Shown here: positions 51,299 through 63,830 of the stretch, piece by piece
Layout: the number at the start of each line of letters is the position of its first letter
How positions within the stretch are numbered: the stretch's first letter is position 1
Origin: Hyphomicrobiales bacterium
GTDB taxonomy: Bacteria; Pseudomonadota; Alphaproteobacteria; Rhizobiales; Rhizobiaceae
Direction: 5' to 3'
NCBI GenBank assembly: GCA_900466945.1
Contig: UBNV01000016.1
Coordinates: 124,001-188,000 of the forward strand
Length of the DNA: 64,000 bases
Program-made: the position numbers and the translations under genes
The notes under the pieces: generated by a model
Told to the model about the DNA's origin: nothing
Seen by the model: only the letters and a program-made list of their open reading frames with translations
Databases searched by the model: none

Positions 51299-53656
51299 AT
51301 GCTCTTCAGATCCGCCACAAGCCGAAACATCTTTTCGACCGTCGGCCTCGGCGTCGTCACCACGATCGGAGTCGCCGCGACGCTGGTCGGCCTGACCTAT
51401 GGTCACATACGCGAAGCCGGCATCAATGAAATGCGGGTTGCAGCATCCGATGCCTCGGGCGACATCGAAAAGAGCCTGAAGGCATCCTACCAGATGGTCG
51501 AGGGCATGCGGACCTCCGTGGAAGCCCTGCGTGCCAATGGGTTGGCGGACCGCAGCATTGCCATGGCCGTCATGACCAGCGCGCTGGAGGCCTATCCGGG
51601 CGCGATCGGCGTCTCGACCGGGTGGGAACCCGATGCCTATGACGGCAAGGATGCTGATTATGTCGGCAAGCCGGTCCATGACGCGACGGGTCGCTTCGTC
51701 CCCTACATCTTCCGCTCCGGCGGCGTCATCAAGACAGACGTGCTGGTCGACTACGACAAGCCGGGCGCCGGCGATTACTACCAGCTGCCGGTCAAGACCG
51801 GCAAATCCGTGCTCATGGAACCTTACGTCTATCCGGTCGACGGCAAGGACGTGCTGATGACGACGATCTCGGTCCCGATCTTCGATCAGGGCAAGTCGGT
51901 GGCCTATATCGGCGCCGACATCGATCTCGACCAGACCGCGACCGACCTTGCGGCCAAGCGTCCCCTGGGAGACGGCTACATTGCCCTCCTCTCCTCCGCC
52001 AATGCCTTTGTCAGCCATCCGGACAAGGACGTGATGGGGAAGGCCTTGAAGGATAGCGGTGTCGATGCCACGGCTTGGGAAGCGGTCCTGAAAACGCCCG
52101 GCAGCGTCGGCACCATCGTCGACAAGGACGGTGTCGAACGCATGGCGGTCGCGGTCCCGATCGAGCCCTTCCCGGGCGCCGTCTGGAATGTCGTCGTCTC
52201 GGTCCCGAGTGCCACGGTTCTCGGCGCACTGACAGAAACGGTTTCCGCCTCGGCACTCATCATCATCGGTGCCACCATCCTGCTGATCGTTGTCGGCTGG
52301 CTGCTTGCGCGCCGCTTTGTCGGCCGGATCAACCGCGTCATCGGCCAGACGACCGAGATTGCGGCCGGACGACTGGACGTCGAACTCACCGACAAGGATA
52401 GGGGTGATGAACTCGGCGACCTCTCCCGTTCGCTCCAGGTCCTCCTGGAAAGCAATCGCAAGAAAATCGACCTTGAGAAGCAAGCCGAAGCGCGCTTCGA
52501 GCAGGAGGAGATCGAGCGTGTCGAGCGCTCTCGCGGCCACAAGGCACGTGAGGAAGAAATCCGCCACGTCGTCGACGAGTTGCGTGCAGGCCTCGCTCGC
52601 CTCTCCGACGGTGACATGACGGTCCGCCTGGAGAAACCCTTCTCGCCCGCCCTCGACGAGATCCGCGTCAACTTCAACGATTCGATCGAAAAGCTGCGCG
52701 CTGCGATGATCTCCTTCCGCGACAACGCGACCACGATCGAGAACGGCTCGAACGAGATCCGCTCCGCCGCCGACGATCTGGCCCGCCGCACCGAACAGCA
52801 GGCCGCATCGGTCGAACAGACCTCGGCGGCCCTCTCGCAGATCACCCGCTCGGTCAAGGAATCGACCCAGCGCGCGGAAGAGGCCGGCCAGCAGGTCAGC
52901 CGCACCAAGGAAAGTGCCGAACGCTCCGGCGAAGTGGTGCGCTCCGCGATCGACGCCATGAGCGCAATCGAACAGTCCTCGCAGTCGATCTCCAACATCA
53001 TTGGTGTCATCGACGAAATCGCCTTCCAGACGAACCTCCTGGCGCTAAACGCCGGTGTTGAAGCCGCCCGCGCTGGTGAAGCCGGCAAGGGGTTTGCCGT
53101 CGTTGCCCAGGAAGTCCGAGAGCTTGCCCAGCGCTCCGCCAATGCGGCGAAGGAAATCAAGACCCTGATCACGGCCTCCGGCGAACAGGTCAAGCACGGC
53201 GTCTCGCTCGTCGATCAGACCGGCGAGGCCCTGTCTGCCATCGTTGCCGAAGTTCAACAGATCAATACGAACGTGCACGCGATCGTCGATGCTGCCCGCG
53301 AACAGTCGACCGGTCTTCACGAGATAAATTCGGCAGTCAACATCATGGACCAGGGCACGCAGAAGAATGCTGCCATGGTCGAGGAGACCAATGCGGCGTC
53401 ACACACGCTGGTCACCGAAGTGCAGTCTCTCTCCACCCGCCTCGCACAGTTCAACCTGGGCTCCGCATCCCGACAGGCGACGATATCGGCGCAGTCGGCC
53501 AGATCCTATGCAGCCCCCTCCGCGCCTGCGCGACCCGCACCCACCTCACAGGCAACCCGTCCCGTCGCCTCTCCCGCCCGGGCACTCGCCGGCAAGATCG
53601 CATCTGCCATGGGCGCCAAGCCAGCTCCGAGCGGACAGGAGTGGGAAGAGTTCTGA
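51299..53656 (+). CDS. Methyl-accepting chemotaxis protein with dCache-type sensor and EWEEF tether
   Basis: From the ATG at 51299 the protein has 785 residues: TM1 (about 11-34), a periplasmic dCache-like sensor (about 40-305, with [19 protein letters not shown]), TM2 ([20 protein letters not shown], about 318-337) and a HAMP region. A second HAMP-like linker and the signalling hairpin tip ([20 protein letters not shown]) follow. The last five residues EWEEF fit the xWxxF pentapeptide that tethers CheR/CheB, so it should be a high-abundance, self-adapting receptor. The ligand is unknown. Confidence 0.92.
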   Translation: MLFRSATSRNIFSTVGLGVVTTIGVAATLVGLTYGHIREAGINEMRVAASDASGDIEKSLKASYQMVEGMRTSVEALRANGLADRSIAMAVMTSALEAYPGAIGVSTGWEPDAYDGKDADYVGKPVHDATGRFVPYIFRSGGVIKTDVLVDYDKPGAGDYYQLPVKTGKSVLMEPYVYPVDGKDVLMTTISVPIFDQGKSVAYIGADIDLDQTATDLAAKRPLGDGYIALLSSANAFVSHPDKDVMGKALKDSGVDATAWEAVLKTPGSVGTIVDKDGVERMAVAVPIEPFPGAVWNVVVSVPSATVLGALTETVSASALIIIGATILLIVVGWLLARRFVGRINRVIGQTTEIAAGRLDVELTDKDRGDELGDLSRSLQVLLESNRKKIDLEKQAEARFEQEEIERVERSRGHKAREEEIRHVVDELRAGLARLSDGDMTVRLEKPFSPALDEIRVNFNDSIEKLRAAMISFRDNATTIENGSNEIRSAADDLARRTEQQAASVEQTSAALSQITRSVKESTQRAEEAGQQVSRTKESAERSGEVVRSAIDAMSAIEQSSQSISNIIGVIDEIAFQTNLLALNAGVEAARAGEAGKGFAVVAQEVRELAQRSANAAKEIKTLITASGEQVKHGVSLVDQTGEALSAIVAEVQQINTNVHAIVDAAREQSTGLHEINSAVNIMDQGTQKNAAMVEETNAASHTLVTEVQSLSTRLAQFNLGSASRQATISAQSARSYAAPSAPARPAPTSQATRPVASPARALAGKIASAMGAKPAPSGQEWEEF

Positions 53657-53681
53657 TCTCTCCCATCAAACGACAAAGACG

Positions 53682-53704
53682 AATGGCGGGTCGGACCCGC
53701 CATT
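53682..53704. terminator. Bidirectional terminator after the chemoreceptor gene
   Basis: AATGGCGGGT (53682-53691), CGG, ACCCGCCATT (53695-53704): a perfect 10-bp stem in the 68-bp gap between the convergent chemoreceptor and DUF1868 genes, followed by TCTCGTTTCT on the plus strand and TCGTCTTTGTCG on the minus strand. Confidence 0.7.
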
Positions 53705-53724
53705 TCTCGTTTCTGGGCCACCCC

Positions 53725-54444
53725 TCAGCGGGGTTCGAAGGACAGAAGCTCTTCAAAATGGTTCATATCCTCGAAGGCGCAGAAGGCCGGCGCCCTCAGT
53801 TCGATCACCGGCGAACGCCGCCGGATGTCCTGCGCAATCTCGTCCAGGAACGGCACCCATACGGCCATGGTCTCATCGTCGAACCGCTCGATCATGTAGG
53901 CAAAGGTGATGTGGAAGACATAGGTGTCGTGGTCCGGATGCCGATAGCCGAGCAAGTCTGCGAACCGGTTGCGCCAATCCTTGAGAACTTGCCGGTCCCG
54001 CGCCGTCACCCCGTCGAGCGTCAACCCGTTCGGCGTCGCATGTGTGACTTCGACCGCGAAGGCCTCGCCCGGCGCAAACCGCGCCAGCCGATCCATGAAG
54101 ATCGCCGTCATGTCGTCGATCGGCGCTTGCAGCGAAACGTCCGCCGGCCAATAGGGCAAGGATCTCCGTGTCTCGATGATGCCCTGGAAGAGCGTCATGT
54201 GCAGGCTGGATCCCGCCGTGAAGGCAAGTTTGTCCGCACAGGGCATGGACAGAAACCGGGCGCGGGCATCGAGGATGGCAGAAGCACTCTCCGAGCCCTC
54301 GACGAGGTGGCATACGACAGTGTTTCCGCGCTCGCGCAGGAAGGTGCCGGATGTGTCGTAGCGTCGACCGAGGTGGGGGATGGCGTGGTTCGTCAGGCTA
54401 TGTGAGAACGAACGCAAGTAGACGGGAACAACGGGTTGGGACAT
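53725..54444 (-). CDS. DUF1868 protein, 2H-phosphoesterase-like
   Basis: I prefer the ATG at 54444 over a TTG at 54462. The 239-residue product has two H-x-T motifs, SLHMTLFQGI (about 80) and FHITFAYMIE (about 180), spaced as in 2H phosphoesterases of the LigT/2'-5' RNA ligase superfamily. The N-terminal GRRYDTSGTFLRERGNTVVC segment is typical of DUF1868. It may cleave cyclic phosphates of RNA or nucleotides; the physiological substrate is unknown. Confidence 0.82.
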   Translation of the reverse strand: MSQPVVPVYLRSFSHSLTNHAIPHLGRRYDTSGTFLRERGNTVVCHLVEGSESASAILDARARFLSMPCADKLAFTAGSSLHMTLFQGIIETRRSLPYWPADVSLQAPIDDMTAIFMDRLARFAPGEAFAVEVTHATPNGLTLDGVTARDRQVLKDWRNRFADLLGYRHPDHDTYVFHITFAYMIERFDDETMAVWVPFLDEIAQDIRRRSPVIELRAPAFCAFEDMNHFEELLSFEPR

Positions 54445-54549
54445 GGGATACTCTCGTGACAACCGACATGTCGACTAACAGGCGGCTGCGAACGATGTAT
54501 GACGATCACTTGCGGCGACGCCTTGCGACAGGCTGTTGCGCGGTAAGAC

Positions 54550-55638
54550 CTATCCGGCAGCAAGAAGGCCGCGGGCGGCTCTTTGCTGGCTGCGAGTTTT
54601 CCAGCTCTTCAGCAAGCCGTGCGCAAGTATTACGACCAGTATCGACACATAACCATCGATCGCATAGTGCCAGCCGAGATAGACCGAACTGGCGACGATA
54701 AGCAACGTGTAGGCTGCAGCCGGCCAGGCAAGCTTGGGAAACCGTTCTGACAAAAAGAGTGCATTCATGGTGATCAGTGCCACATGGACACTTGGAAAGG
54801 CGGATATGCCCGAACCAAAGCCGGCGACGCCGCTCTCGTAGATCCGCCAGAGATACAACTGAAAGGCGTGAGCCTGGCCGCCTGACAAGAACGTCAACTG
54901 ATCGGCGAATCGAGACGTGTCGCCAGTAACCTGCCCATAGAAGGCTGGTCCTGCCGACAGGAACAGCCCGGCAAGCACATTACCGCAGAACACCCAGACA
55001 AACATGAACATCAGCATGTAGCGCGTTCGGATGGCATTCGCCCAAGGCGAGGTGGCGACGAAAAACAAAGCCGCGAAGCAGAAGACGAACCACAAAACGC
55101 TGTAGTTCCATTCGACAACAGCGAGCACAATTGGGTGAGCGGCCCACGGGTAGAGTAACTGCCAAGGGTCATGGCCGAAGTGAATGATGCGGTCGATGTC
55201 GGCATGCAGCGTGTCATACGGGAAACCGCCGGCCATGATCGGCAGCATGTTCTTGATCGAGGTAAAGCTACCCTGGAAGATCATAAGGGCCATCAGCAGG
55301 ACCATCCCTGCCAGCAGCCTGGCTAACCGCTTTACACCGAACAACAACCCATACGCCCGAATACGCCGTGAGCGAAACCGAAGAATTCCGTGCACGAGAT
55401 CAAAGGTTACTGCCATCATCGGCATAAACCAGAGAAACAACAAAGGCCATTGGACGAAATAGAGCGTATGCGAAGCCTGCTCCCAATGACCGGAGAAGTG
55501 GAGCACTCCGATACAAATTATGGAGTAGGCGGCCACACAGGCATACACAAGCGCGTCGTTTCGAATATGTCCAGAAACCTCCCACCACAGCATGGGAAGG
55601 CGGCTTTTGACCAAGGGCATGTAGAACAGTGATCTCAT
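54550..55638 (-). CDS. PAP2-superfamily membrane phosphatase / phosphotransferase
   Basis: The best ATG is at 55638, giving 362 residues, though no good ribosome binding site is visible and a TTG at 55683 or an ATG at 55620 are alternatives. Several helices precede the PAP2 catalytic motifs GFGSGISAFPSVHVALITMN and SVYLGWHYAIDGYVSIL, both with intact His and Asp. The size and N-terminal helix block resemble the inositolphosphotransferase (Aur1/Ipt1-like) subgroup rather than the small lipid phosphatases. It acts on lipid-linked phosphate at the outer face of the inner membrane. Base composition is more AT-rich than in its neighbours. Confidence 0.85.
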   Translation of the reverse strand: MRSLFYMPLVKSRLPMLWWEVSGHIRNDALVYACVAAYSIICIGVLHFSGHWEQASHTLYFVQWPLLFLWFMPMMAVTFDLVHGILRFRSRRIRAYGLLFGVKRLARLLAGMVLLMALMIFQGSFTSIKNMLPIMAGGFPYDTLHADIDRIIHFGHDPWQLLYPWAAHPIVLAVVEWNYSVLWFVFCFAALFFVATSPWANAIRTRYMLMFMFVWVFCGNVLAGLFLSAGPAFYGQVTGDTSRFADQLTFLSGGQAHAFQLYLWRIYESGVAGFGSGISAFPSVHVALITMNALFLSERFPKLAWPAAAYTLLIVASSVYLGWHYAIDGYVSILVVILAHGLLKSWKTRSQQRAARGLLAAG

Positions 55639-55861
55639 GGGAATGAGAAAACACTCATTTGCTGAAGAATCCTTTATCGACAACCTCCGAAGGCGGCGAA
55701 CAGCAGCACAAGCAAGGCCGTCTTAGGCAAGCGATCCACATGTCGCCGAGGACCATGAACGATGAGGCGATTTCCTGTCGGATTCATCAATTTCGGGGTT
55801 CCTTCCGATCGAACATTTCCCTATAAGCCGCTTCTAGCCTGAAAAGACCATCTCTCTGCGC

Positions 55862-55896
55862 CCGGCCGGTGACCTCCCTCACCCAGGCCGGTTTTT
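55862..55896 (+). terminator. Intrinsic terminator in the carB leader (candidate attenuator)
   Basis: CCGGCC (55862-55867) and GGCCGG (55886-55891) enclose an inner stem GGTGA (55868-55872) / TCACC (55879-55883), followed by five Ts (55892-55896). carB starts at 55924. The gene upstream is on the opposite strand, so the element acts on the carB transcript. The 285-bp gap also has a TATAAG (55824-55829) as a possible -10; no ATG lies between it and carB, so there is no leader peptide with a standard start. Confidence 0.78.
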
Positions 55897-55923
55897 CGCG
55901 CAGGTCAAAGAACGGATAGATCC

Positions 55924-59418
<3,495 letters not shown>

Positions 59419-59429
59419 GGCACGACTTT

Positions 59430-59507
59430 GACGGTGGAAATCTGTCTCTGACGCCTATGTAAGGAAGGAAAGCCCTTCTGAATGGCAATCGAGACAGGTC
59501 CACCGTC
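59430..59507 (+). ncRNA. Structured element between carB and a small membrane-protein gene
   Basis: GACGGTGGA (59430-59438) and CTGTCTC (59442-59448) pair in order with TCCACCGTC (59499-59507) and GAGACAG (59491-59497), giving 16 bp with a small 3/1 internal loop. The 42-nt apex contains a nested hairpin GAAGG-AAAGC-CCTTC (59464-59478). The right arm ends at the base before the ATG at 59508. It may be a cis-acting translational regulator of that ORF or a processed small RNA; there is no T-run. Confidence 0.5.
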
Positions 59508-59693
59508 ATGTTTCTCGATCTCAACAACTACACGCCTCCATCGGATCCGCCTGGAGACCCGGGGCGCCCGTCCCTGACTCCGCGTCAGCAGAAGACGCTG
59601 ATCATCATCGTCGGGATCAACATAATGCTGCTGTTCGTCGCCCCGATCGGTGGTGCCACAATCATTTCGGCGCTCTTCAAACTTTGGGGTTGA
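59508..59693 (+). CDS. Small membrane protein, unknown function
   Basis: The product is 61 residues with a proline-rich start (MFLDLNNYTPPSDPPGDPGR) and one hydrophobic helix (TLIIIVGINIMLLFVAPIGG, about 30-49) with a short tail (ATIISALFKLWG). Its codon use resembles its neighbours. A Shine-Dalgarno is poor (only ACAGG 12 bases upstream), but the preceding structured element ends exactly at the ATG, which suggests post-transcriptional control. I recognise no family, though short proteins of this kind are common in rhizobia. Confidence 0.6.
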   Translation: MFLDLNNYTPPSDPPGDPGRPSLTPRQQKTLIIIVGINIMLLFVAPIGGATIISALFKLWG

Positions 59694-59824
59694 GGCTTCA
59701 AAGCGGGCGTTTCTTGCGGCGCTCTCCTGGAAATTCAGACGAAGGGTGCGGCTCGCGCATACCCCGGACACGCGCCCTGCACATATCCATTCACAAGATC
59801 CTCACTCTTCCTCGACGTATCGGC

Positions 59825-59867
59825 TTGACGACCGACGTCGCAGACCTTAACTAAACCACTTAGTTAA
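59825..59867 (+). promoter_or_regulatory. Promoter and ArsR-type operator of the ArsR-AHSA1 operon
   Basis: A -35 TTGACG (59825-59830) is followed after 17 bp by a weak -10 TAACTA (59848-59853). The perfect inverted repeat TTAACTAA (59847-59854) / TTAGTTAA (59860-59867) with a 5-bp spacer overlaps the -10. It contains the ACTAA-N5-TTAGT form often seen upstream of ArsR/SRPBCC gene pairs. Autorepression is expected. Confidence 0.7.
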
Positions 59868-59885
59868 TTAACCGAGTGGATAACC

Positions 59886-60239
59886 ATGAGCAGCGACCCT
59901 TTGTCCTTGACGTTGTCCGCCCTGGCCGACCCGACACGGCGCGCAATCCTCGCGCGGCTTACCACCGGCGAAGCCACCGTCAATCAACTGGCAGAACCTT
60001 TCGACATGAGCCTTCCGGCTGTTTCCAAACACCTGAAGGTGCTGGAACGGGCGAAGCTCATTTCGCGCGGGCGCAGTGCACAGTGGCGCCCCTGCCGACT
60101 GGAACCCGAGCCCCTGAGAGCTGTCGATGGCTGGCTTGGCGATTATCGCAAGCTGTGGGAGCACAGGCTTGATCGCCTGGAAGATTATCTGGCCGCAATC
60201 CAGAATGAACGCGAAGACGTGAAGGATGATGAGGAATGA
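59886..60239 (+). CDS. ArsR/SmtB-family transcriptional regulator
   Basis: The 117-residue winged-helix protein begins MSSDPLSLTLSALADPTRRA, with the recognition segment VNQLAEPFDMSLPAVSKHLK (about 32-51). It lacks the CxC metal-binding motif of ArsR/SmtB metal sensors and belongs to the group paired with AHSA1 proteins (SdpR-like). It should repress its own operon through the inverted repeat at 59847-59867. It overlaps the next gene by 4 bp (ATGA). Confidence 0.92.
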   Translation: MSSDPLSLTLSALADPTRRAILARLTTGEATVNQLAEPFDMSLPAVSKHLKVLERAKLISRGRSAQWRPCRLEPEPLRAVDGWLGDYRKLWEHRLDRLEDYLAAIQNEREDVKDDEE

Positions 60240-60676
60240 CTGAAAAGCTGGTAATCGTGAACGAGCGTCTGCTCCCCGCAGACCCGGCAGCCGTATTCAA
60301 CGCGATTGCTGACCCAAAGCTTCTGGCGCTGTGGTGGGGACCGCACGGCTTTACCAATCGAATCGACGAATTCGACTTTCGCGCCGGCGGCGATTGGCGC
60401 GTGACCATGACATCATCTGACGGCACCGATTTCGCCAACCGGTGGACCTTTCAAGACATTGAACCCGAACGTCGCGTGGTCGCCCTTCACCATGAACCGA
60501 TGCACGTCTTCACGCTGGAGATGACATTTGAGGGCACGGCCTCGGGCACACGTCTGAAATGGCGCATGCTGTTCGAGCCGACCGAGGAAAACCGGGAGAT
60601 CGAGAAATTCATTCACGCCGCCAATGACCAGAATTTGGAACGCCTCGAACAGGTCCTGCAAGAAGGAAACCAATGA
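60236..60676 (+). CDS. SRPBCC/AHSA1-domain protein
   Basis: The 146-residue protein begins MTEKLVIVNERLLPADPAAV and has the AHSA1 START-like fold (ALWWGPHGFTNRIDEFDFRA, GGDWRVTM, EPERRVVALHHEPMHVFTLE). These proteins enclose a hydrophobic ligand or act as Hsp90 ATPase-activator homologues; in ArsR operons they are often linked to xenobiotic or stress responses. It is coupled to the ArsR gene and followed after one base by a paralogue. Confidence 0.88.
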   Translation: MTEKLVIVNERLLPADPAAVFNAIADPKLLALWWGPHGFTNRIDEFDFRAGGDWRVTMTSSDGTDFANRWTFQDIEPERRVVALHHEPMHVFTLEMTFEGTASGTRLKWRMLFEPTEENREIEKFIHAANDQNLERLEQVLQEGNQ

Positions 60677-60677
60677 G

Positions 60678-61157
60678 ATGACGAGCACACTGGATCCTGC
60701 CCGCATCCTGGAGGTCGAGCGTCTAGTCGCCGCTCCCATCGATCTTGTCTTCGAGATGTTTACAGATGCCCACCATCTCGATGCATGGTGGGGTCCGGAT
60801 GGTTTCCAGAACGAAACCCACGAGATGGATTTTTCGGTCGGCGGGTTCTGGCGCTATACCATGCATGGCCCGGACGGCAAGGATTGGCCGAACTGGATCC
60901 GCTATCAGGACATCGCACCGCCGACCCGCATCGCCTATGAGCACGGTGGCGAGATGGGAGAGCCCGCACATTTCGATGGCGTTATCACCCTTCGCGATGA
61001 ATGTGGGCAGACCCGCGTCATCCTGACCCTCATCTTCCCGACGCAGGAGGCGCGCGACGCAACCTTCAAGTTCGGCGCAATGGAGGGTGGCAAGCAGACG
61101 CTTGCCCGTCTGGCCGCCTATGCCGCAGAGCGCCACGCCGCGACGAAAGGCACCTGA
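60678..61157 (+). CDS. SRPBCC/AHSA1-domain protein (paralogue)
   Basis: From the ATG at 60678 (GAAGGAAACCA before it) the product has 159 residues. MTSTLDPARILEVERLVAAP opens the fold, and HHLDAWWGPDGFQNETHEMD and SVGGFWRYTMHGPDGKDWPN carry the same signatures as the preceding gene. The pair is probably a tandem duplication that has diverged. Three-gene ArsR-AHSA1-AHSA1 operons are known in rhizobia. The ligand is unknown. Confidence 0.88.
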   Translation: MTSTLDPARILEVERLVAAPIDLVFEMFTDAHHLDAWWGPDGFQNETHEMDFSVGGFWRYTMHGPDGKDWPNWIRYQDIAPPTRIAYEHGGEMGEPAHFDGVITLRDECGQTRVILTLIFPTQEARDATFKFGAMEGGKQTLARLAAYAAERHAATKGT

Positions 61158-61168
61158 AGCTCAGAGGC

Positions 61169-62026
61169 TCAGCCCGGGCGCTTCTGTTTCGCCAGAATAG
61201 CAAGTGCGATGCCGCCAATGACACAGGCACCCGCCACGACGAAATGCAGCGTCAGCCGCTCATTGAGGAGCAGGATCGCACCGAGCGCGGCAATCACCGG
61301 CACTGAGAGCTGGATCAGCGCCGCCTGGAAGGTTGCGAGGCCCCTGAGCGCCCGATACCAGATCGCATAGCCGAGCCCCGACGCGACGATGCCAGACGCC
61401 AGCGCGAAGAGCACCCCGGTCGGCGTCGCTGTCTCATGAAGGGCTGCGACCACAGCGAGCGGCAGACAGAAGGCGGAGGCCCGGACAAAGTTACCAGCGG
61501 TCTCGCCGATCGGATCCTGCGATCCGCGGCCACGCAACGTGTAGACAGCCCAGGCAACACCCGAGGCGATCATCAGAACACATCCGACCGGGTCCGGCCG
61601 TCCCACTCCGGGCAGAATGAGATAGACGAAAGCGGCAAACGCGACGGCAAAGCCGATGACTTCCCGCAGGCTCGGACGATCGCCCTTGAACAACCCGAAT
61701 GCGACCATGCTTGCCTGCACGGAGGAAAAGAGGATCAAGGCGCCGGTCGCGGCTCCAAGGGAGAGATAGGCGGCGGAAAAGGCGATGGCATAGACGAAGA
61801 GGGCCGTTGCCGCCCACCAATCCCCAGGCAAGGCAGGCCCCGTTGTGCGAGAGATGGTCTGCCCGCGCCGCATCAGACCATAAAGCACGACCGCCCCCGA
61901 GATGATCCTGACGGCCGTATACCCGGCGGCCTCGATCGAAACGTCACCCAGAGCCTCGCGAGCCAGAAGCGAATTCGCGGCGAACGCAAGCATGGCCATA
62001 GCGGTCAAGACGATTGTCGATTGCAA
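61169..62026 (-). CDS. EamA/DMT-family transporter
   Basis: I place the start at the TTG at 62026, because GGAGGGAG lies at an ideal distance and the resulting 285 residues (L/M QSTIVLTAMAMLAFAANSLL) are the family norm; the longer frame has no membrane character upstream. Ten helices in two EamA repeats are visible, ending in FVVAGACVIGGIALAILAKQ. Members export amino acids, metabolites or drugs. It is convergent with the AHSA1 operon and divergent from the MFS gene. Confidence 0.88.
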   Translation of the reverse strand: MQSTIVLTAMAMLAFAANSLLAREALGDVSIEAAGYTAVRIISGAVVLYGLMRRGQTISRTTGPALPGDWWAATALFVYAIAFSAAYLSLGAATGALILFSSVQASMVAFGLFKGDRPSLREVIGFAVAFAAFVYLILPGVGRPDPVGCVLMIASGVAWAVYTLRGRGSQDPIGETAGNFVRASAFCLPLAVVAALHETATPTGVLFALASGIVASGLGYAIWYRALRGLATFQAALIQLSVPVIAALGAILLLNERLTLHFVVAGACVIGGIALAILAKQKRPG

Positions 62027-62277
62027 AGCTATCTCCCTCCAACAGCCTGCAGCGATGTCGTTGGGTCCGCAGGATCGAACCCGTGTTAAACGCGAGCCTC
62101 CCCCGCTTGACAAGCCGACAACGGCCGAACAATCGGCAGCTGCACAGCTGTCATCGCGGACGCTTTCATTGGGGCCAATACGATCACGGCGCGTGATCCA
62201 TCCCATCAAAATTTGACGTTTGTCGAAACGCTTGCACTACGGCAATCTGCCGCAGTTTGAATTGAGAGATTGCCCTG

Positions 62278-63822
62278 ATGTCCGCGACTATTGACGTTGG
62301 CGCCCAAAAGGCGACGCGCCGGGAATGGATCGGTCTTCTGATCCTGTCCATTGCCTGCCTGATCTATTCGATGGACCTCTCGGTCCTCTTCCTCGCCATG
62401 CCGGCGATCGTGTCCGATCTCGATCCGTCGGCGACCCAGCTTCTATGGATCAACGATATCTATGGCTTCATGGTCGCCGGCTTTCTCGTTACCATGGGCA
62501 CACTCGGCGACCGCATCGGCCGGCGCAAGGTGCTCCTGATCGGCGCCTTCTTCTTCGGCGCAGCCTCGGTCTTTGCAGCCTTCGCCAACACCGCCTCCAT
62601 GCTCATCGTCGCCCGCGCCCTTCTTGGCATCGCCGGCGCCACGATCGCCCCTTCCACACTCTCTCTCGTCGTCAACCTGTTTCGAGACGAGAGCGAACGC
62701 AACCGGGCGATCGGCATCTGGGGCACGGCCTTTGCGCTCGGCGGCCTGATCGGCCCGCTGATTGGTGGTGTTCTTCTGCAATATTTCCACTGGGGATCGG
62801 TTTTCCTGATCAACGTGCCGATCATGGCAGCGCTTCTGGCCAGTGCGCCTTTCCTGCTGCCGGAATATAAGGACGAGAACGCCGGGCGCCTCGATCTGCT
62901 CAGCGTAGGCCTCTCACTCCTGACCGTCCTGCCCGTTGTCTACGGCTTCAAGAAAATGGCGGCCGAAGGCTTCGAATTGATCCAGTTCCTGCCGATCCTC
63001 TTCGGCCTTGCCGTCGGCGTGGTCTTCATCAAGCGTCAGAAGGTGCTCGAACACCCAATGATCGATCTCGCCCTCTTCAGGATCCCAGCTTTCAGAGCCT
63101 CGCTGATGGTGAACCTGGCCGGCGTCTTTTTCATTTTCGGCATCTTCCTGTTCCAGAACCTCTATCTGCAGCTTGTCATTGGGCTGACACCGCTGAAGGC
63201 TGCCCTCTGGTCCGTCCCCTCTTCGCTTGTCTTCACCGTGATGTCCTTCCAGGCATGGCGCGTGACGAACAATCTGGGGCCGGTTAAGACGGTGCTCCTC
63301 GGTCTGGTGGTCAATGCACTCGGCACCGGGCTCATGGCGATCGCTGCCTCGCATTCGAGCCTTGTCGGCGTACTCGGCGCCAGCATGATCATGGGCCTCG
63401 GCTTCGTGCCCGTCATCCTCACAACGACGGGCCTCATCGTCGGCACGGCCCCACCGGAACGCGCCGGTTCTGCCTCCGCGATCTCAGAGACCAGTGCGGA
63501 ATTCGGCGGTGCGCTGGGTGTCGCAGTCCTCGGCAGCCTGGGCACGCTCTTCTACCGTTTCGGCATGCAGGATGCGGACCTCGACGGATTGTCCCCCGTC
63601 GATCGGGACGCGGTCACCGCGGCACTCGGCACGGCACTCGAAGTCGCTCGTAATACAGGCAATGAAGCCGCCCCCTGGATCGGAATGGCGCGCGACAGCT
63701 TTGCCGGCGGATTTGCGCTTTGTTGTGCGCTGGCGACCGTGACGCTGCTCCTGCTTGCCGCGATCGCTGCCCGCGTCTACGCACGAACGGAACTCGATGA
63801 AAGCCGCATCAGCGGCCACTGA
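62278..63822 (+). CDS. MFS transporter, DHA2 type (14 TM, SmvA/QacA-like)
   Basis: The 514-residue protein has about 14 helices. It shows the DHA2 motif A version GTLGDRIGRRKVLLIGAFFF between TM2 and TM3, and the motif C region LGGLIGPLIGGVLLQYFHWG in TM5. The GGALGVAVLGSLGTLFYRFG motif near TM13 is typical of QacA/SmvA drug pumps for quaternary ammonium compounds and dyes. It is divergent from the EamA gene; the 251-bp gap contains a CGGCA-ATC-TGCCG dyad that could be a regulator site, but no TetR gene is adjacent. Confidence 0.92.
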   Translation: MSATIDVGAQKATRREWIGLLILSIACLIYSMDLSVLFLAMPAIVSDLDPSATQLLWINDIYGFMVAGFLVTMGTLGDRIGRRKVLLIGAFFFGAASVFAAFANTASMLIVARALLGIAGATIAPSTLSLVVNLFRDESERNRAIGIWGTAFALGGLIGPLIGGVLLQYFHWGSVFLINVPIMAALLASAPFLLPEYKDENAGRLDLLSVGLSLLTVLPVVYGFKKMAAEGFELIQFLPILFGLAVGVVFIKRQKVLEHPMIDLALFRIPAFRASLMVNLAGVFFIFGIFLFQNLYLQLVIGLTPLKAALWSVPSSLVFTVMSFQAWRVTNNLGPVKTVLLGLVVNALGTGLMAIAASHSSLVGVLGASMIMGLGFVPVILTTTGLIVGTAPPERAGSASAISETSAEFGGALGVAVLGSLGTLFYRFGMQDADLDGLSPVDRDAVTAALGTALEVARNTGNEAAPWIGMARDSFAGGFALCCALATVTLLLLAAIAARVYARTELDESRISGH

Positions 63823-63830
63823 TGCAAGTC

